In this document: positions 1 through 10,813 of the stretch, piece after piece
How the letters are laid out: every line of letters begins with the position of its first letter
Position numbering within the stretch: the first letter of the stretch is position 1
Source of the DNA: JAMXLO01 sp963696645
GTDB lineage: Bacteria; Pseudomonadota; Alphaproteobacteria; Acetobacterales; Acetobacteraceae
Length of the DNA stretch: 64,000 nucleotides
Direction of reading: 5' to 3'
NCBI GenBank assembly: GCA_963696645.1
Contig: CAVOKY010000003.1
Span: 62,001 to 126,000, forward strand
Notes under the pieces: model-generated
Seen by the model: the letters and a program-made list of their open reading frames with translations, nothing else
Told to the model about the DNA's origin: nothing
Databases searched by the model: none
Made by a program: the position numbers and the translations under genes

Positions 1-597
1 ATCCGTGCGAGTGGCTGGCGTGAAGCGCGGTAGGCGCTGGGCGAGCACCTGGGTCTGCACCGCCTCCGGCGCATGGGCCAGCAACAGCCGGCTGGAGCCG
101 GCGTGCAGCGGCTGGCGCTTGCCGACCTCGCTGTAGACCCGCAGGCCGGGGTCGGTCTGGTAGATTGCGATCGTCTCGCTCTCCAGGCCGTCACGGATGC
201 GAAGGTAGGCATTCTCGCCGCTGGTCTTGCCCAGCGCGGCGAGGAACGGCATGGCGGTTGCCGCCAGCGCGCCCTGCTCGACGGCTGCCCGGCCCAGCAC
301 ACCCCAGCGTGCCCCCAGCCGCCAGATCCCACGCGCCTCGTCCTGGATGGCGAAACCACGTGCCTCCAGCGTGCGCAGCAGGCGGAATCCGGCGGTCCGG
401 GTGCAACGCGCCGCTTCGGCCAGGGCCGCGAGCGGGGCGGGTCCGATGCGCGACAATGCCTCCAACAGGTCGAGCGCCCGGCCGACAGCGGCGATGCTGT
501 AGTCTCGGGCCGGTGGGGCGGCGGTTGGTTCGTGCGCTCCATTGCCGGAGCGGGAACGCGGCCGGCCCTTGCCGTTCTTGCGGCTAGCCTGGGCCAT
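1..597 (-). CDS. IclR-family transcriptional regulator (3' end beyond window)
   Basis: Reading the minus strand from the ATG at 597 gives an open frame of 199 codons that runs off the window edge. The N-terminus is basic and low-complexity (about 28 residues), then YSIAAVGRALDLLEALSRIG opens the IclR winged helix (about residues 29-95). The wing and start of the effector domain follow (GIWRLGARWGVLGR, then GENAYLRIRDGLESETIAIY). IclR proteins are dimeric one-component regulators whose C-terminal domain binds small carbon compounds; the ligand cannot be told here because the C-terminus is missing. A palindrome matching the IclR operator core lies 11 bp upstream of the start, suggesting autoregulation. 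No target operon is visible in the window; it probably lies to the left. Confidence 0.85.
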   Translation of the reverse strand, partial: MAQASRKNGKGRPRSRSGNGAHEPTAAPPARDYSIAAVGRALDLLEALSRIGPAPLAALAEAARCTRTAGFRLLRTLEARGFAIQDEARGIWRLGARWGVLGRAAVEQGALAATAMPFLAALGKTSGENAYLRIRDGLESETIAIYQTDPGLRVYSEVGKRQPLHAGSSRLLLAHAPEAVQTQVLAQRLPRFTPATRTD

Positions 598-607
598 GCG
601 GACACCT

Positions 608-622
608 ACGAAATGATTTCGT
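608..622. promoter_or_regulatory. IclR-type operator palindrome
   Basis: The 15-bp sequence ACGAAATGATTTCGT is a perfect palindrome around a central G. It contains the core GAAAT-N-ATTTC known for IclR operators (E. coli TGGAAATNATTTCCA). It lies 11-25 bp upstream of the start codon of the IclR-family gene at 1-597, where binding would block transcription or early elongation. Autoregulation is inferred. Confidence 0.6.
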
Positions 623-858
623 TCGCAACCACGCTAGCACGGACCGGCTGACCTTGGCAGGGGGGCGGTTGGTGGGTTGCGGGTCACTATTGCGCAAGGC
701 GATGGTTAAGAACACGGAGGGGAGACTGTCACCGACATCGGCCGGGGTCAAAGGGCAACGGCAAAAAAGGTCGCAAATGTGCGCGGATAACTTACGATGG
801 TGTCTGGATGACTGTGAAACTGAGCGCCTGCGCGGCACACAGGCGCAGCGCCTGCCGG

Positions 859-2399
859 CAGCACTTCTCATTTTGCCTCAAGCCCGTAACGAAGGGGCAG
901 CTTCCCTGCCCCGGCCCGATGACGTTGTTCACGGCCCGAGTGGAGGAGGTCTGGTGAACGCCAGGGTGCCTAGCAGGTGGTGCCATGACGGGAACACCAG
1001 ATAGGTGGTGATTGCCCGGAGATGCTGGAAGAACCCCTGACGCGTTCCGGCGGTGCGCATGGCGGCACGCCAGGCCTGTCCTGCCAGTTCGCAGACGGTG
1101 TGGCAGGCGAAGGCCAGCAGGTTGAGTGTGGCGAGCACGGTTGAAAGGTTCTGCCGGCCGTGCCCGAAATTGTGTTCCAGGTGGTAGCCCTTGGTCTTCA
1201 GGGTGTTGAACGCCTCGTTTTCGATTTTCCAGCGCGCCCTGCCGCAGGCGGCCAGTTCGGCTACGCTGTCGCGGCCCACCGCCAGGTCGGTGATGAAGCT
1301 GTTTCGGTAGGTTGCCTTGCCGGCGGGATCGAGGATCTCGATCATGAACCAGTTGACCTTCAAGGCGTCGCCGCCGTCGCGCATTGGCACATCGGACAGC
1401 CACCGATAGCGATGACGGCCCCATTTGCCGCGGACCTTGACCCGGGTTGTCAGTTCCTCCAGCGCGACGCCGCTGCGGTATTCCTCAATGGTCTGGTGCG
1501 ACGCGGGCTTGCAGACGAAGATGAAGTGCGCGCTCGCATCGAGCACCGCCTGGCAGGTCGGCTGGCGCGAGTACAGATCATCGCCCAGATACACCGGGTT
1601 GAGCCGGGCATAGCAGGCGCCATGCGCTGTCAGCCAGCGCCGCATGGCGCGGCTCTCGCAGTCCTGTTTGTCGTGACCATCCTGCGGGACGATGAATTCC
1701 GGCTCCAGCGGCACCGCATGGTTGTGGCCGGGACAGACCAGTGTCGCGGCCAGCAGGGCGTGATGGTATTCCTCCGTGCCGTTGCCGCGTTTGCGGGTTG
1801 AGCAATTCGGACAATGCAGTTCGGTCGAGCAGTAATACTCGGAGCCATCCAGCGCGATCAGCATGTGGTCTTTGAGGACACGCAGTTGGTCGATCGCGCC
1901 GGACTGCTCCAGTTCGGCGAGCGCGGCGGCGAAGGCAGGGTGGAATTGCTCCGGCTCAACCGGATCGAGCATGGCGCGGATCTGATTGTCGCAGGGGATC
2001 CGATCCATCCCGAACAGGGTCTGGCAGTTGGAGCGCCCCTGACCCGCCGCCAGATGCCGCTGATGCGCCAGAAACGACGGGCTCTGCATGAAGAACGCGG
2101 CGAACGCGGCCATGCCGAAATCGGCCATGGCGTAGGTCGTATTCTGCCCCTGCCGCTTGTCCGGAAGCGCCAGGCAGCAGCCACGAACGGCAGCGATCAG
2201 GTGGTCCGTCGTGCTCACCCCGCCAACGAATCGACAAAGCCGTCGCGCCGGAAGCCGTCATCCGTCTATCGCCGGCGATTTGACCGGCACTGTTGCATTC
2301 CAGACTCAGTCCGGCGCCGTCAGGCTCGCAGCCAACCCGCTGCCATGACCCGATTGAGCCCTCGCATCCACCATGCTCGGGGCAAAATGAGAAGTGCTG
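859..2399 (-). mobile_element. Insertion sequence, copy A (1541 bp)
   Basis: The element is bounded by perfect 19-bp terminal inverted repeats (CAGCACTTCTCATTTTGCC at 859-877 and its complement at 2381-2399). It is flanked by a 9-bp direct repeat GCCTGCCGG (850-858 and 2400-2408), the target duplication. It carries one transposase gene on the minus strand. A second copy at 53780-55320 has the same length and differs at three positions (882 G/C, 1132 C/T, 2303 G/A). The transposase is DDE type with a W-x-I-E-N-E signature, so I place it in the IS4-like/ISNCY group without a firm family name. The insertion lies 82 bp upstream of tRNA-Leu and interrupts no recognisable gene. Confidence 0.95.
929..2218 (-). 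CDS. DDE transposase of IS copy A
   Basis: This 429-aa transposase starts at a GTG (2218) and fills most of the insertion sequence. Likely catalytic acidic residues are the Asp of ALDGSEYYCS (about residue 124), the Asp pair of YLGDDLYS (about residue 214), and the Glu of WKIENEAFNTLK (about residue 330). A Cys-pair motif, HCPNCSTRKRG, follows the first Asp and may bind metal. The C-terminus is rich in hydrophobic residues. It would catalyse cut-and-paste or copy movement at the 19-bp ends. The reading frame is intact, and the near-identity of the second copy suggests recent activity. The only amino-acid difference from copy B is Ala versus Thr in the motif TVLATLN. Confidence 0.93.
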   Translation of the reverse strand: MSTTDHLIAAVRGCCLALPDKRQGQNTTYAMADFGMAAFAAFFMQSPSFLAHQRHLAAGQGRSNCQTLFGMDRIPCDNQIRAMLDPVEPEQFHPAFAAALAELEQSGAIDQLRVLKDHMLIALDGSEYYCSTELHCPNCSTRKRGNGTEEYHHALLAATLVCPGHNHAVPLEPEFIVPQDGHDKQDCESRAMRRWLTAHGACYARLNPVYLGDDLYSRQPTCQAVLDASAHFIFVCKPASHQTIEEYRSGVALEELTTRVKVRGKWGRHRYRWLSDVPMRDGGDALKVNWFMIEILDPAGKATYRNSFITDLAVGRDSVAELAACGRARWKIENEAFNTLKTKGYHLEHNFGHGRQNLSTVLATLNLLAFACHTVCELAGQAWRAAMRTAGTRQGFFQHLRAITTYLVFPSWHHLLGTLAFTRPPPLGP

Positions 2400-2481
2400 G
2401 CCTGCCGGGTGAACGCTTGTCGCCCGTAACAGCCTGCGCTAAAGCCCCGGGTTCACGCTTGGCAACAACCTGCTTGCGGGC

Positions 2482-2566
2482 GCGGGCGTGGTGGAACTGG
2501 CAGACACGCCAGATTTAGGTTCTGGTGGCGCAAGCCGTGGGGGTTCAAATCCCTCCGCCCGCACCA
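2482..2566 (+). tRNA. tRNA-Leu (anticodon UAG)
   Basis: An 85-nt class II tRNA. The acceptor stem GCGGGCG pairs with CGCCCGC, followed by discriminator A and an encoded CCA. The anticodon loop TTTAGGT gives anticodon UAG (reads CUA/CUG leucine codons). The long variable arm and TTCAAAT T-loop fit tRNA-Leu. It ends 33 nt before the trigger factor start codon. Confidence 0.95.
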
Positions 2567-2599
2567 CGAAGCGGGCGGACAATGACAGGATACGGAGCA

Positions 2600-3949
2600 A
2601 TGCAGGTTACCGAAACGCTCTCCGATGGGTTGAAGCGCGCCTATACCGTGGTGGTGCCGGCCGCCGATATCGAGAGCAAGCGGGCCACGCGACTGGCCAA
2701 TCTCGGCAAGACGTTGAACTTGCCTGGCTTCCGGCCCGGCAAGGTGCCGCTGATGGTGGTGCGCCAGCGCTACGGCTCGGCGGTGACCGCCGAGGTGCTG
2801 GAAGAGTTGGTCAGCGAGGCCACCCAGCAGGTATTAAGCGAGCGAGGACTGCGCCCGGCGCTGCAGCCCAAGATCGACGTGGTGAGCCTCGATGCCGGCG
2901 CCGGCGCGGCCAAGGACCTGGAGTTCAAGGTTGAACTGGAGTTGCTGCCGGACATAACCCTGCCCGATTTCAGCGACGTGAAGCTGACCCGAATGCGGGC
3001 GGAAGCCGCGGCCGAGACAACTGACAAGGCGCTCGCTGACATCGCCCAGCGCAACCGGGAGTTGGTGGAAATCAGCCCGGAGGAACTTGGGGACCGCGGC
3101 GCGGCGACCGGCGAGGTGCTGGGCGTGGATTTCGTCGGGCGCATCGAGGGGGCCGAATTCCCCGGCGGAACCGGCACCGACGTCGACGTCGAGATCGGTG
3201 GCACCGGCTTCATTCCCGGCTTCAGCGAGCAACTCGAGGGAATGAAAACGGGCGAGAGGCGGACCATCGAGGTCACCTTCCCGGCGGATTACGGCGCGCC
3301 GAACCTGGCGGGCAAGGCCGCGACCTTCGAGGTGACTGCGAAGAAGCTGAGCCGCGCGGTAGTGCCGGCAGTTGACGAAGAGCTGGCCAAGAAACTGGGC
3401 TTCGATGACCTGGCGGCCATGCGCGACATGGTCACCCAGCGGGTTCAGGCCGAATACGATCAGATCGCCCGGCTTCGGCTCAAGCGCCAGCTGCTGGATG
3501 CACTGGCAGAGCTGGTCAAGTTCGCCTCGCCCGTGGGGATGGTGGAACAGGAGTTCGGCCAGATCTGGCAGCGCCTGGAGGCCGATCGCAAGGAGGGCCG
3601 GCTGGACGATGACGACAAGGAGAAGGACGAGGAGACGCTGAAGGCGGATTATCGCGCCATCGCCGAGAGGCGGGTGCGTCTCGGGCTGCTGCTGGCGGAG
3701 ATCGGCCGGGTCAACAGCATTACCGTGCAGCCGGACGAGATGACCCGGGCCATGCGCGTGGAGGCGTCGCGCTATCCTGGTCAGGAGCAGCAGATTTTCG
3801 AGTTTTTCCGGCAGAACCCGCGCGCCGCAGACACCCTGCGCGGGCCGATTTTTGAGGAAAAGGTGATGGACTTCATCATCGAGCTGGCGCAGGTGGAGGA
3901 TGCCACGGTCACGCCCGAGGAACTGGCGAAGGAACCGCCGGTGGCCTGA
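2600..3949 (+). CDS. tig: Trigger factor, ribosome-associated chaperone/PPIase
   Basis: The 449-aa product matches trigger factor in length and layout. An N-terminal ribosome-binding domain contains the loop signature GFRPGKVPLMVV (about residues 43-54). A central FKBP-type prolyl isomerase domain includes VDFVGRIEGAEFPGG and VTFPADYGAPNLAGK (about 170-250). A long helical C-terminal substrate-binding domain follows. The protein binds nascent chains at the ribosomal exit tunnel. The start MQVTETLSDGLKR is the usual family start; an in-frame ATG 18 nt upstream is possible but less typical. It heads the conserved tig-clpP-clpX-lon order. Confidence 0.97.
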   Translation: MQVTETLSDGLKRAYTVVVPAADIESKRATRLANLGKTLNLPGFRPGKVPLMVVRQRYGSAVTAEVLEELVSEATQQVLSERGLRPALQPKIDVVSLDAGAGAAKDLEFKVELELLPDITLPDFSDVKLTRMRAEAAAETTDKALADIAQRNRELVEISPEELGDRGAATGEVLGVDFVGRIEGAEFPGGTGTDVDVEIGGTGFIPGFSEQLEGMKTGERRTIEVTFPADYGAPNLAGKAATFEVTAKKLSRAVVPAVDEELAKKLGFDDLAAMRDMVTQRVQAEYDQIARLRLKRQLLDALAELVKFASPVGMVEQEFGQIWQRLEADRKEGRLDDDDKEKDEETLKADYRAIAERRVRLGLLLAEIGRVNSITVQPDEMTRAMRVEASRYPGQEQQIFEFFRQNPRAADTLRGPIFEEKVMDFIIELAQVEDATVTPEELAKEPPVA

Positions 3950-4073
3950 TCAGGGCTGCGACGGCGCCCGCGCCGCCCGGTCCCTGCTTTCGCGGGGACA
4001 ACATTACCAATGTCGTTCACGCAAAAGCGGGGACCTGGAGGCGATATTCACCGGGCACTCAGTCGTTTGGCCA

Positions 4074-4102
4074 GTTGGAACCCGGACCGGTTCCCCTTAT
4101 CT
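4074..4102 (+). promoter_or_regulatory. Heat-shock (RpoH-like) promoter of clpP
   Basis: GTTGGA at 4074-4079 and CTTATCT at 4096-4102 are separated by 16 nt. The -10 element matches the alphaproteobacterial sigma-32 consensus CYTATNT exactly, and the -35 element differs from CTTG by one base. It ends 31 nt before the clpP start codon, consistent with known heat-shock control of Clp proteases. Confidence 0.5.
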
Positions 4103-4133
4103 ATGCTCCTCCTATCGACTTGAAGGTGACGAT

Positions 4134-4778
4134 ATGACGGATCGCGATCCCGCCGAGGTCTACGGCAATGCCCTGGTGCCCATGGTGGTTGAGCAGACCG
4201 CCCGGGGCGAGCGTGCCTTCGACATCTATTCCCGGCTGCTCAAGGAACGGATCATCTTCCTTACCGGGGCAGTCTACGATCAGGTCAGCGCGCTGATCTG
4301 CGCCCAGCTCCTGTTCCTGGAATTGGAGAACCCCAACAAGGATATTTCGTTCTATATCAACAGCCCGGGCGGCGTGGTTTCAGCAGGTTTGGCGATCTAC
4401 GACACCATGCAGTACATCCGTAGCCCGGTATCCACGGTCTGCATCGGCCAAGCCGCGTCGATGGGCAGCCTGCTGTTGACCGCCGGCGCCAAGGGCAAGC
4501 GCTACGCCCTGCCCAATTCGCGTATCATGGTGCACCAGCCGTCAGGCGGGGCCCAGGGCCAGGCGACCGATATCGAGATCCAGGCCCGCGAGATCCTGAC
4601 GCTCCGCAAGCGGCTCAACGAGATCTACGTCCGCCACACCGGACAGCCGCTGGAGGCGATTGAGCGCAAGCTGGAGCGCGACACCTACATGTCAGCCGAG
4701 GAGAGCCGGGATTTCGGCCTGGTCGATGAGGTGGTGGAGAACCGCCCGACGCCGGATGAGCTGGGTGGCAAGTCCTGA
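4134..4778 (+). CDS. clpP: ATP-dependent Clp protease proteolytic subunit
   Basis: The 214-aa peptidase has the Ser-His-Asp triad of the ClpP family: Ser in GQAASMGSLLL (about residue 110), His in MVHQPSGGAQGQ (about 135), and Asp further on in the helical domain. The protein forms a double heptameric ring that degrades substrates unfolded by ClpX, encoded next downstream. I chose the ATG at 4134 because it follows an AAGG ribosome site and gives the normal length; the open frame extends upstream without family similarity. A heat-shock-like promoter lies just before it. Confidence 0.97.
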   Translation: MTDRDPAEVYGNALVPMVVEQTARGERAFDIYSRLLKERIIFLTGAVYDQVSALICAQLLFLELENPNKDISFYINSPGGVVSAGLAIYDTMQYIRSPVSTVCIGQAASMGSLLLTAGAKGKRYALPNSRIMVHQPSGGAQGQATDIEIQAREILTLRKRLNEIYVRHTGQPLEAIERKLERDTYMSAEESRDFGLVDEVVENRPTPDELGGKS

Positions 4779-4969
4779 CACAAGGCGTCGATACGTCACC
4801 GACGGCGATAATCCGTCACCGGGAATGAATACCGCCGCATGATTGTCCGGCCGCCGCCGCCGCCGCATGACTGGGCGGTGGCGGGCCGGGGTTATGGTGC
4901 TTGTCCCGTCCGGTCGACGGGGGGTAAAGTCGGCCCGAGGCTCCCCGCGAGTCCGGGGCAGGAGTACGC

Positions 4970-6223
4970 ATGAGCAAGTCGCCCAATTCCAAGAACACCC
5001 TGTACTGCTCGTTCTGCGGCAAGTCGCAGCATGAGGTTCGCAAGCTTATCGCCGGCCCGACGGTGTTCATCTGCGACGAGTGTGTCGAGCTCTGCATGGA
5101 CATCATTCGCGAGGAGCATAAGACGCACCTCGTGAAGTCACGCGATGGCGTGCCGACCCCGAAAGAGATTTGCAAGGTGCTGGACGACTACGTGATCGGC
5201 CAGGACCACGCCAAGAAGGTGCTCTCGGTCGCCGTCCACAACCACTACAAGCGGCTGGCGCATGGGGCAAAGAACAACGACATCGAGATCGCCAAGTCGA
5301 ATATTCTGCTGGTTGGCCCGACCGGGTCGGGCAAGACCCTGCTGGCGCAGACGCTGGCGCGCATCCTGGACGTGCCGTTCACCATGGCGGATGCCACGAC
5401 CTTGACCGAGGCGGGCTATGTCGGTGAGGACGTCGAGAACATCATTCTTAAATTGCTGCAATCTGCCGACTACAATGTGGAGCGGGCGCAGCGCGGCATC
5501 GTCTACATCGACGAGGTCGACAAGATCTCCCGCAAATCCGACAACCCATCGATCACCCGCGACGTGTCGGGCGAGGGCGTGCAGCAGGCGCTGCTGAAGA
5601 TCATGGAGGGCACCGTCGCATCGGTGCCGCCGCAGGGCGGGCGCAAGCATCCGCAGCAGGAATTCCTCCAGGTCGATACCACCAACATATTGTTCATCTG
5701 TGGGGGCGCATTCTCCGGGCTGGAGCGGATCATTGGCGCGCGCGGCAAGGGGTCCGGGATGGGGTACGGCGCGGAGGTGCGTTCGCCCGACGAACGGCGG
5801 ACCGGTGCCATCCTGCGCGAGGTGGAGCCGGAGGATTTGCTGAAATTTGGCCTGATCCCTGAGTTCATTGGCCGCCTGCCGGTGGTTGCGACGCTCGAGG
5901 ACCTGGACGAAGGCGCCCTGATGGAGATTTTGACCAAGCCAAAGAACGCCCTAATCAAGCAATACGGCCGGCTGTTCGAGATGGAGGGGGTGAAACTGTC
6001 CTTCACGGAGGATGCCCTGAAATCGGTGGCAACCCGGGCGATCGCCCGGCGAACCGGGGCCCGCGGCTTGCGCTCAATCATGGAGGCCATCCTGCTTGGC
6101 ACCATGTTCGAACTTCCGGGCCTCGATGGCGTGGAGGAGGTGGTAATCAACCGCGAGGTTGCCGAGTTGCGTGCCAATCCGCTGTACCTCTACGGCAACG
6201 AGCGGGCGGAAAGCTCCGCCTGA
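4970..6223 (+). CDS. clpX: ATP-dependent Clp protease ATP-binding subunit ClpX
   Basis: The 417-aa AAA+ unfoldase has an N-terminal zinc-binding domain (CSFCGKS at about 14-20 and CDECVELC at about 35-42) that handles adaptors and substrates. The Walker A motif is GPTGSGKT (about residue 117) and Walker B is VYIDEVDK. The ClpP-docking loop lies in the region around IGARGKGSGMGYGAEV. Together with ClpP it degrades regulatory and ssrA-tagged proteins. It is the third gene of the quality-control block, 191 nt after clpP, so it may have its own promoter. Length and motifs are standard. Confidence 0.98.
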   Translation: MSKSPNSKNTLYCSFCGKSQHEVRKLIAGPTVFICDECVELCMDIIREEHKTHLVKSRDGVPTPKEICKVLDDYVIGQDHAKKVLSVAVHNHYKRLAHGAKNNDIEIAKSNILLVGPTGSGKTLLAQTLARILDVPFTMADATTLTEAGYVGEDVENIILKLLQSADYNVERAQRGIVYIDEVDKISRKSDNPSITRDVSGEGVQQALLKIMEGTVASVPPQGGRKHPQQEFLQVDTTNILFICGGAFSGLERIIGARGKGSGMGYGAEVRSPDERRTGAILREVEPEDLLKFGLIPEFIGRLPVVATLEDLDEGALMEILTKPKNALIKQYGRLFEMEGVKLSFTEDALKSVATRAIARRTGARGLRSIMEAILLGTMFELPGLDGVEEVVINREVAELRANPLYLYGNERAESSA

Positions 6224-6287
6224 TCGGGTTCGGCAGGCAGGCATACCGGTTAGGCGATCGCGGAATAGTGGCCCTCGATTTCAAGAC

Positions 6288-6316
6288 CTTGCGTCTCGCT
6301 GCACGGCAGCCGATAT
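6288..6316 (+). promoter_or_regulatory. Heat-shock (RpoH-like) promoter of lon
   Basis: CTTGCG at 6288-6293 and CCGATAT at 6310-6316 are separated by 16 nt. This resembles the alphaproteobacterial sigma-32 pattern CTTG-N-CYTATNT, with one mismatch in the -10 element. It ends about 98 nt upstream of the lon start. Lon is a classical heat-shock gene; the promoter is inferred from sequence only. Confidence 0.4.
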
Positions 6317-6414
6317 GGCGTGGTGAGGGTCAACCGACCCAAAGGCGTTGTCCGTGCCGCAAAACAGATTGAAGTCGGGCGGATTGGCGTCGACTGTCCA
6401 TAAGGAGGTCAATC

Positions 6415-8886
<2,472 letters not shown>

Positions 8887-8902
8887 TTATCGCTGTTTGG
8901 TT

Positions 8903-8939
8903 ATCAGTGGTCAGTAGCGGCAACGCTCTGACCACTGAT
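8903..8939 (+). terminator. Hairpin terminator candidate after lon
   Basis: A perfect 12-bp stem (ATCAGTGGTCAG at 8903-8914 and its complement at 8928-8939) with a 13-nt loop lies 17 nt after the lon stop. There is no strong T tract behind it, so termination efficiency is uncertain. Its stem sequence belongs to a family of GATCACTG-type repeats scattered to 9530. Confidence 0.45.
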
Positions 8940-9054
8940 CGTTTGCGCTCCCCGCGTCCATTGACGCGGCGGAAACTGCGCCTTTAGTGTCGCCGCCCGG
9001 TCGGCCACCCGCGCCGGCGTCGCCCACATCACCCAATCGAGAGGGATGGAATCA

Positions 9055-9327
9055 GTGAACAAGATGGATCTTATCGCGGCCGTCGCGGACAATACTGAAC
9101 TGTCACGCGCCAAGGCGGCCGAGGTGGTGGATGCGGTGTTCAACGCGATCGAGGGGGCGCTGAAGAAGAAGGATGAGGTGCGGCTGGTCGGCTTTGGCAC
9201 GTTTGCGACAGCGGAGCGTAAGGCAGGCACAGGTCGCAATCCGCGCACCGGCGAGGAGATGGCGATCCCGGCTTCCACGACGGTTCGGTTCAAGGCGGGC
9301 AAGGGTCTGAAGGACGCAGTTCAATGA
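9055..9327 (+). CDS. hupB: DNA-binding protein HU (beta-type)
   Basis: The 90-aa protein is a typical HU/IHF-family nucleoid protein. It starts MNKMDLIAAVADNTELSRAK and carries the DNA-binding arm motif AGTGRNPRTGEEMAIPA (about residues 58-74) and a final FKAGKGLKDAV. It bends and compacts DNA as a dimer. I chose the GTG at 9055 because the ribosome site GAGAGGGA at 9038-9045 is correctly spaced for it, while the in-frame ATG at 9046 sits directly on that site. hup downstream of lon is the common arrangement in alphaproteobacteria. Confidence 0.95.
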   Translation: MNKMDLIAAVADNTELSRAKAAEVVDAVFNAIEGALKKKDEVRLVGFGTFATAERKAGTGRNPRTGEEMAIPASTTVRFKAGKGLKDAVQ

Positions 9328-9392
9328 TCAGTGGGATCAGTGGATCGGTAGCACGGAAGCCTTCGCCGGATCACCGATCACTGGTCACTGCC

Positions 9393-9467
9393 GGGCGGTT
9401 AGCTCAGCGGTAGAGCGTCTCGTTTACACCGAGAGGGTCGGCGGTTCGAATCCGTCACCGCCCACCA
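9393..9467 (+). tRNA. tRNA-Val (anticodon UAC)
   Basis: A 75-nt tRNA with acceptor stem GGGCGGT pairing with ACCGCCC, discriminator A and encoded CCA. The anticodon loop TTTACAC gives anticodon UAC, which reads GUA/GUG valine codons. D-arm (AGCTCAGCGGTAGAGC) and T-arm (GGTTCGAATCC) are canonical. Confidence 0.96.
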
Positions 9468-9547
9468 GCGCTCGTGCGCCGAGCGTTCGATCACCGATCA
9501 CTGCTGGACACTGGTCGCCGATCACTGCTAAACGCGCCATTCGCTGC

Positions 9548-9624
<77 letters not shown>

Positions 9625-9786
9625 GCGAATTACCATGATACTTGGTGGCGCCGGGGCTATGGCGGTGGGCGGCGCTTGGCGCTAATGTTGGCCGCGTCTT
9701 GCGTTGCGGTAGCCTGATACGGGACAGCCTCGAGGGTCTGGGCCTGGTTCATGGCGCGCAACGCCGCCTGATCGATCGGACCTGAC

Positions 9787-10152
9787 ATGCAGCCAATACT
9801 ATACGAATACCTGCCCGTTCTGGTGTTCATGCTCATCGCCGGTGTGATCGCCGTGGCGATGGTCGGCGGCTCGCTGCTCGCTGCGCGCCAGAAGCCGTAC
9901 CCGGAGAAGGTTTCCGCCTACGAGTGCGGTTTCGAGCCGTTCGATGATGCGCGCCGCCGCTTCGATGTCCGGTTCTATTTGGTCGCCATCCTGTTCATCA
10001 TTTTCGACCTGGAGGTGGCGTTCCTGTTTCCGTGGGCAGTGTCACTGAAGGACATCGGCTGGTTTGGCTTCCTGTCGATGATCGGCTTTCTCGGCGTGCT
10101 GACGGTTGGCTTTGTTTACGAATGGTGCAAAGGAGCACTGGATTGGGAGTAG
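9787..10152 (+). CDS. nuoA: NADH-quinone oxidoreductase subunit A
   Basis: The 121-aa membrane subunit has three transmembrane helices (about residues 7-30, 60-85 and 90-112). It contains the family signature YECGFEPFDDARRRFDVRFY in the loop after helix 1. NuoA sits at the junction of the membrane and peripheral arms of respiratory complex I, near the quinone site. It opens a complete nuoA-N operon running to about 24.2 kb. It is intact and of normal length. Confidence 0.96.
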   Translation: MQPILYEYLPVLVFMLIAGVIAVAMVGGSLLAARQKPYPEKVSAYECGFEPFDDARRRFDVRFYLVAILFIIFDLEVAFLFPWAVSLKDIGWFGFLSMIGFLGVLTVGFVYEWCKGALDWE

Positions 10153-10258
10153 CGGGCGTGCTGCTCCGTTCGTCCGCCTTCGCGGGGATGAGTGGAAGAG
10201 CGCTGATGCGGAACGGAACGTCCGTTGATGCGATCAGCATGGGACTTGGAGTAACAGA

Positions 10259-10813
10259 ATGAGCGGCAACACTGCCATCGCCTGGAACCGCGACGCACTG
10301 CCGCCGGGTCCGGAACAGGATGCCGTGGTGAAGGGCATTACCGGCGAAATCGGCGACAAGGGCTTCGTTGTTGCGAACATCGACAAGGTGGTGAACTGGG
10401 CGCGCACCGGCAGCCTGTGGCCGATGACGTTCGGTCTGGCCTGCTGCGCGGTGGAGATGATCCACGCCTACATGCCGCGCTACGACCTCGATCGCTTCGG
10501 CACCATCCCGCGCGCCTCGCCTCGGCAGTCCGATGTGATGATCGTCGCCGGCACACTGACCAACAAGATGGCACCGGCGTTGCGCAAGGTATACGACCAG
10601 ATGCCGGAGCCACGCTGGGTGATCAGCATGGGAAGCTGCGCCAACGGCGGCGGCTACTACCATTATTCCTACTCGGTGGTGCGCGGCTGCGATCGCGTGG
10701 TGCCGGTGGACATCTACGTGCCCGGCTGTCCACCGACGGCCGAGGCGCTGGTCTACGGCATCATGCAACTGCAAAAGAAGATCCGCCGTACGGGGACGAT
10801 CCTCCGTGGCTGA
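10259..10813 (+). CDS. nuoB: NADH-quinone oxidoreductase subunit B
   Basis: The 184-aa subunit binds cluster N2, the last Fe-S centre before quinone. The ligand cysteines are visible in GLACCAVEMIHAYMPRYDLD (about residues 60-79), SMGSCANGGGYY (about 125) and VPGCPPTAEAL (about 155). It is a peripheral-arm subunit that contacts NuoD and the quinone cavity. It follows nuoA after 106 nt, a longer gap than elsewhere in the operon, and overlaps the nuoC start by 8 nt. Confidence 0.97.
   Translation: MSGNTAIAWNRDALPPGPEQDAVVKGITGEIGDKGFVVANIDKVVNWARTGSLWPMTFGLACCAVEMIHAYMPRYDLDRFGTIPRASPRQSDVMIVAGTLTNKMAPALRKVYDQMPEPRWVISMGSCANGGGYYHYSYSVVRGCDRVVPVDIYVPGCPPTAEALVYGIMQLQKKIRRTGTILRG

Noticed and set aside
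654..1004. Small plus-strand frame crossing the left end of IS copy A
   Set aside because: It spans the insertion boundary at 859, so it cannot be an ancestral gene, and it shows no similarity to known proteins.
3975..4035. Short repeat-like words containing CGCGGGGAC / GCGGGGACC between tig and clpP
   Set aside because: They resemble fragments of common GC-rich intergenic repeats, but are too short and degenerate to call a repeat element.
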